A stretch of 7,739 nt of DNA from Candidatus Equibacterium intestinale (GTDB lineage: Bacteria > Bacteroidota > Bacteroidia > Bacteroidales > UBA932). The DNA is taken from positions 1-7,739 of the forward strand of contig JAGHVP010000069.1 in NCBI GenBank assembly GCA_018064305.1, written 5' to 3'. The notes beneath the pieces were generated by a model, which saw only the letters and a program-made list of their open reading frames with translations, made no database searches and was not told the origin of the DNA. A program made the position numbers and the translations under genes. Positions 5,098 to 7,739 of this stretch are shown here, in pieces; position 1 is the stretch's first letter; each line of letters opens with the position of its first letter.

Positions 5098-7739
5098 ATG
5101 CAGGACAACGGCACTATATTCATCAAAGGGGCAAGGGCCAACAACCTCAAGAACATCGACGTGGAGATTCCGCGCGGGAAGATTGTTGTGGTCACCGGTA
5201 TTTCCGGTTCCGGCAAGTCGTCGCTGGCTTTCGACACACTGTATGCCGAAGGACACCGCCGTTTTGCAGAGAGCCTTTCATCCTTTGCCCGCCAGTTCCT
5301 GGGCCGTGTGCCGAAACCGGCTGTTGACTACATACTTGGAATACCGCCTGCAATTGCTGTGGAGCAGAAAGTGAGCACTGCCTCTTCGCGCTCTACAATC
5401 GCCACATCCACAGAGATTTACAATTACCTGCGCCTGCTTTATGCAAAGATAGGAAGGACTTTCTCTCCTGTGACAGGGCAGGAGGTTGTGTGTGACAGCG
5501 AGAAGAGTGTGCTGGAGTTTCTGCAGAGCCTGCCGGAGGGCGGCTTCGTGCTGGTTGCGGCAGAGCTGGACCTCACTCCCGATGAAATGACAGAGCGTTT
5601 CATAGGCCTTAAAGAGCAGGGCTATACCCGGGTTGTGGCTGTGGAAAGCGGACAGGTCTTCAAGATAGACGACCTGCTCTCCCGTAAGGAAAAGCCTGCC
5701 GACGGCAGCACGCTTGCCCTTCTGATAGACCGCATAAGGCTGGAAGATGTGCATTCCGACGAATTCTGCACCCGCGCCCTCGATTCGCTCAAGACTGCCT
5801 TCGAAGAAGGGGAGGGAGTTGTGTATGCGGGCGTGCAGGAAGAGATGAGGCGGTTCTCCGCTCTTTTCGAGGCCGACGGGATTGTGTTTGAAAAGCCTGA
5901 CGAGAACCTTTTCAGTTTCAACAGCCCGCTGGGAGCATGCCCGGTGTGTGGCGGATACGGCCGTGTGATAGGCATAGACGAGGCCCTTGTGGTGCCTAAT
6001 CCCACCCTCAGTGTGTATGACGGTGCGATTGCCTGCTGGAGAGGCGAACTGATGAAGTATTTCAAGGATGAGCTTATCAACAATGCATATAAGTTCGACT
6101 TCCCTATCTTCAAGCCTTACAACGAGCTTTCCGATGAGGAACGTGCCCTGCTTTGGAGCGGCAACGAATACTTCACCGGCATAGACGGCTTCTTCAACTG
6201 GGTTGACAAGAACAAATACAAGATACAGTTCCGCTACCTGCAGAGCCGCTATTGCGGCAAGACGGTCTGCCGTGAATGCGGCGGGTCGCGCCTGCGCAGA
6301 GAGGCCCTGTATGTGAAGGTGGGTGGAAAGAACATTGCCGAACTGATGGCGATGCAGATAGGCGACCTTACGCATTTCTTCGACACTCTGGAACTTGACG
6401 AAAGAGAGAAGGAGCTTGTGAAACTGCCTCTGCAGGAGATAAAGGACCGCCTCGGATACATAGTGGGTGTGGGGCTCGGCTACCTCACCCTCAACCGCGC
6501 GTCCAGCACCTTGAGCGGCGGAGAGAGCCAACGCATTAACCTTGTGAAGGTAATCGGCAACAACCTGGTGGGGTCGATGTATGTGCTTGACGAGCCCAGC
6601 ATAGGGCTGCACAGCCGCGATACAAAAAGGTTGATAGAGGTGATGAAGCGGCTGCGTGACCTGGGCAACACCGTGGTTGTGGTGGAGCACGACCGCGAAA
6701 TAATAGAGGCGGCTGATTATCTGATAGATATCGGGCCGCGTGCCGGCAGTTTCGGCGGCGAGGTGGTGTATCAGGGCAGCCCGAAGGTATATCTGGATCC
6801 AGATTTTGACTGGGAGTCCAACAAATCTCTTACCCTCGAGTATCTGGCCGGCCGCCGCAAGGGCTACCTTCCGGCAGTGAAGAACACCCCCAGATATTTC
6901 ATCGAAGTCAAGGGGGCCTGCCAGAACAACCTCAGGAACATCGATGTGAAGTTCCCGTTGAGGTGCCTTGTGGCAGTGACTGGAGTGAGCGGCAGCGGCA
7001 AGTCGTCGCTGGTGGGTGATATCCTTTATCCGGCGCTCAACCGCCATATCAACATGCTGGGCGAGACTCCCGGTGCGTTTCACGGCATAGAGGGTGACTT
7101 GAAGAAAATCACCGCCGTCGAATATGTAGACCAGAATCCGATAGGGAAGAGCAGCCGTTCGAACCCTGTGACATATCTCAAGGTATATGACGACATCCGC
7201 AAGCTTTTCTCTGAACAGCCATACGCAAAGATGAACGGCTACGGCCACAGCTGCTTCTCGTTCAACATCGACGGCGGCCGCTGCCCTGAATGCCAGGGAG
7301 AGGGCGTGGTAAGGGTAGAGATGCAGTTCATGGCCGATGTCACAATGACCTGCGAATCGTGCGGAGGAAAGCGTTTCCTGCCTGATATCCTGGAAGTCCG
7401 CTATTGCGACAAGAACATCTGCGAGGTGCTTGACATGAGTGTGGCAGAGGCTGTCGAATTCTTCGGTTCGAAAGATGACGCCACGGCAAAACGCATCGCC
7501 CTGAAGCTGCAGCCGCTTGTAGATGTGGGCCTTTCATATCTTAAGCTGGGGCAGAGCAGCAGCACCCTGAGCGGTGGCGAGAGCCAGCGCATCAAGCTTG
7601 CTTCATTCCTGGGCAAGGACAATGCATCCGGATCGATACTCTTCATTTTCGACGAGCCCACCACAGGACTGCATTTCTACGACATAGAGAAACTGCTTAA
7701 ATCCTTTGCTGCGCTGATAGCGCGCGGCCACTCGATAAT
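5098..7739 (+). CDS. uvrA: UvrABC excinuclease subunit A (UvrA), 3' end outside window
   Basis: 880 residues are visible and the frame runs off the right edge. About 940 is usual, so roughly 50-70 residues are missing, including the second ATPase histidine loop. UvrA is the dimeric ABC-type ATPase that finds bulky DNA lesions and delivers UvrB. Visible features are Walker A 1 G-I-S-G-S-G-K-S-S (34-42), UvrB-binding region (about 130-245), Cys pairs C281/C284 and C391/C394 bounding the insertion domain, ABC signature L-S-G-G-E-S-Q-R (472-479), Walker B 1 with D498-E499, Walker A 2 (629-637, Lys635), zinc finger C729-x2-C732-x19-C752-x2-C755 that senses damage, second signature (824-831) and Walker B 2 with D852-E853. 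The N-terminal C-P-x-C-G found in many UvrAs is replaced by S-P-V-T-G (123-127), a form I associate with Bacteroidetes. ATG 5098 fits the family start (I-x-I-K-G-A-R-x-N-N-L-K-N) and lies 5 bases after the RelA/SpoT stop. The reading is otherwise intact. Confidence 0.97.
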   Translation, partial: MQDNGTIFIKGARANNLKNIDVEIPRGKIVVVTGISGSGKSSLAFDTLYAEGHRRFAESLSSFARQFLGRVPKPAVDYILGIPPAIAVEQKVSTASSRSTIATSTEIYNYLRLLYAKIGRTFSPVTGQEVVCDSEKSVLEFLQSLPEGGFVLVAAELDLTPDEMTERFIGLKEQGYTRVVAVESGQVFKIDDLLSRKEKPADGSTLALLIDRIRLEDVHSDEFCTRALDSLKTAFEEGEGVVYAGVQEEMRRFSALFEADGIVFEKPDENLFSFNSPLGACPVCGGYGRVIGIDEALVVPNPTLSVYDGAIACWRGELMKYFKDELINNAYKFDFPIFKPYNELSDEERALLWSGNEYFTGIDGFFNWVDKNKYKIQFRYLQSRYCGKTVCRECGGSRLRREALYVKVGGKNIAELMAMQIGDLTHFFDTLELDEREKELVKLPLQEIKDRLGYIVGVGLGYLTLNRASSTLSGGESQRINLVKVIGNNLVGSMYVLDEPSIGLHSRDTKRLIEVMKRLRDLGNTVVVVEHDREIIEAADYLIDIGPRAGSFGGEVVYQGSPKVYLDPDFDWESNKSLTLEYLAGRRKGYLPAVKNTPRYFIEVKGACQNNLRNIDVKFPLRCLVAVTGVSGSGKSSLVGDILYPALNRHINMLGETPGAFHGIEGDLKKITAVEYVDQNPIGKSSRSNPVTYLKVYDDIRKLFSEQPYAKMNGYGHSCFSFNIDGGRCPECQGEGVVRVEMQFMADVTMTCESCGGKRFLPDILEVRYCDKNICEVLDMSVAEAVEFFGSKDDATAKRIALKLQPLVDVGLSYLKLGQSSSTLSGGESQRIKLASFLGKDNASGSILFIFDEPTTGLHFYDIEKLLKSFAALIARGHSI

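Noticed and set aside
5278..7248. Very long antisense open frame (656 codons) inside uvrA
   Set aside because: It lies entirely on the reverse strand of a gene with all UvrA motifs intact. Its product is rich in His, Leu and Val with no recognisable domain, as expected when a codon-biased gene is read backwards.

Overview
The window looks like chromosomal DNA from a member of the Bacteroidetes, probably the Bacteroidales. Four things point that way. The genes lack convincing Shine-Dalgarno sequences. A TAnnTTTG-type -7 box precedes uvrB. The UvrA protein has the S-P-V-T-G form of the N-terminal segment and the F-I-F-D-E-P Walker B that I associate with this phylum. The RelA/SpoT protein and its gene arrangement also fit. 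The genus cannot be fixed from the sequence alone. The three large genes are moderately GC-rich (two sampled 60-base lines gave 53 and 60 % GC) yet use many ATA isoleucine codons.

Layout. Bases 1-160 are GC-rich (60 % over the first 60) and may hold the 3' end of a gene that starts outside the window; this is weakly supported. Bases 161-245 are AT-rich (about 32 % GC) and lead into a 188-codon gene (246-812). That gene is itself AT-rich (37 % in sampled lines) and encodes a barstar-like protein, a candidate RNase inhibitor or immunity protein, with an uncharacterised C-terminal extension. Bases 813-968 are intergenic. They hold a possible weak terminator, an AT-rich dyad, a good -7 promoter box, and a 12-bp imperfect inverted repeat that overlaps that box and ends 8 bases before the uvrB start.

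From 969 to the right edge lies one tight forward cluster: uvrB (969-2960), a long RelA/SpoT homologue (2963-5092) and uvrA (5098 to the edge, 880 residues visible). The gaps are only 2 and 5 bases, so the three are almost certainly one transcription unit. UvrA and UvrB are the damage-recognition parts of nucleotide excision repair. The RelA/SpoT protein makes the alarmone (p)ppGpp. Its hydrolase half is altered at several catalytic positions while its synthetase half is largely intact, so it is probably a synthetase (RelA-like).

The most interesting points are the physical linkage of alarmone synthesis with excision repair, the unusual R-L-R-Q motif in the synthetase domain, the dyads at the operon promoter, and the AT-rich barstar-like gene with no recognisable toxin partner in view. 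No mobile element, CRISPR array, tRNA or rRNA was seen.
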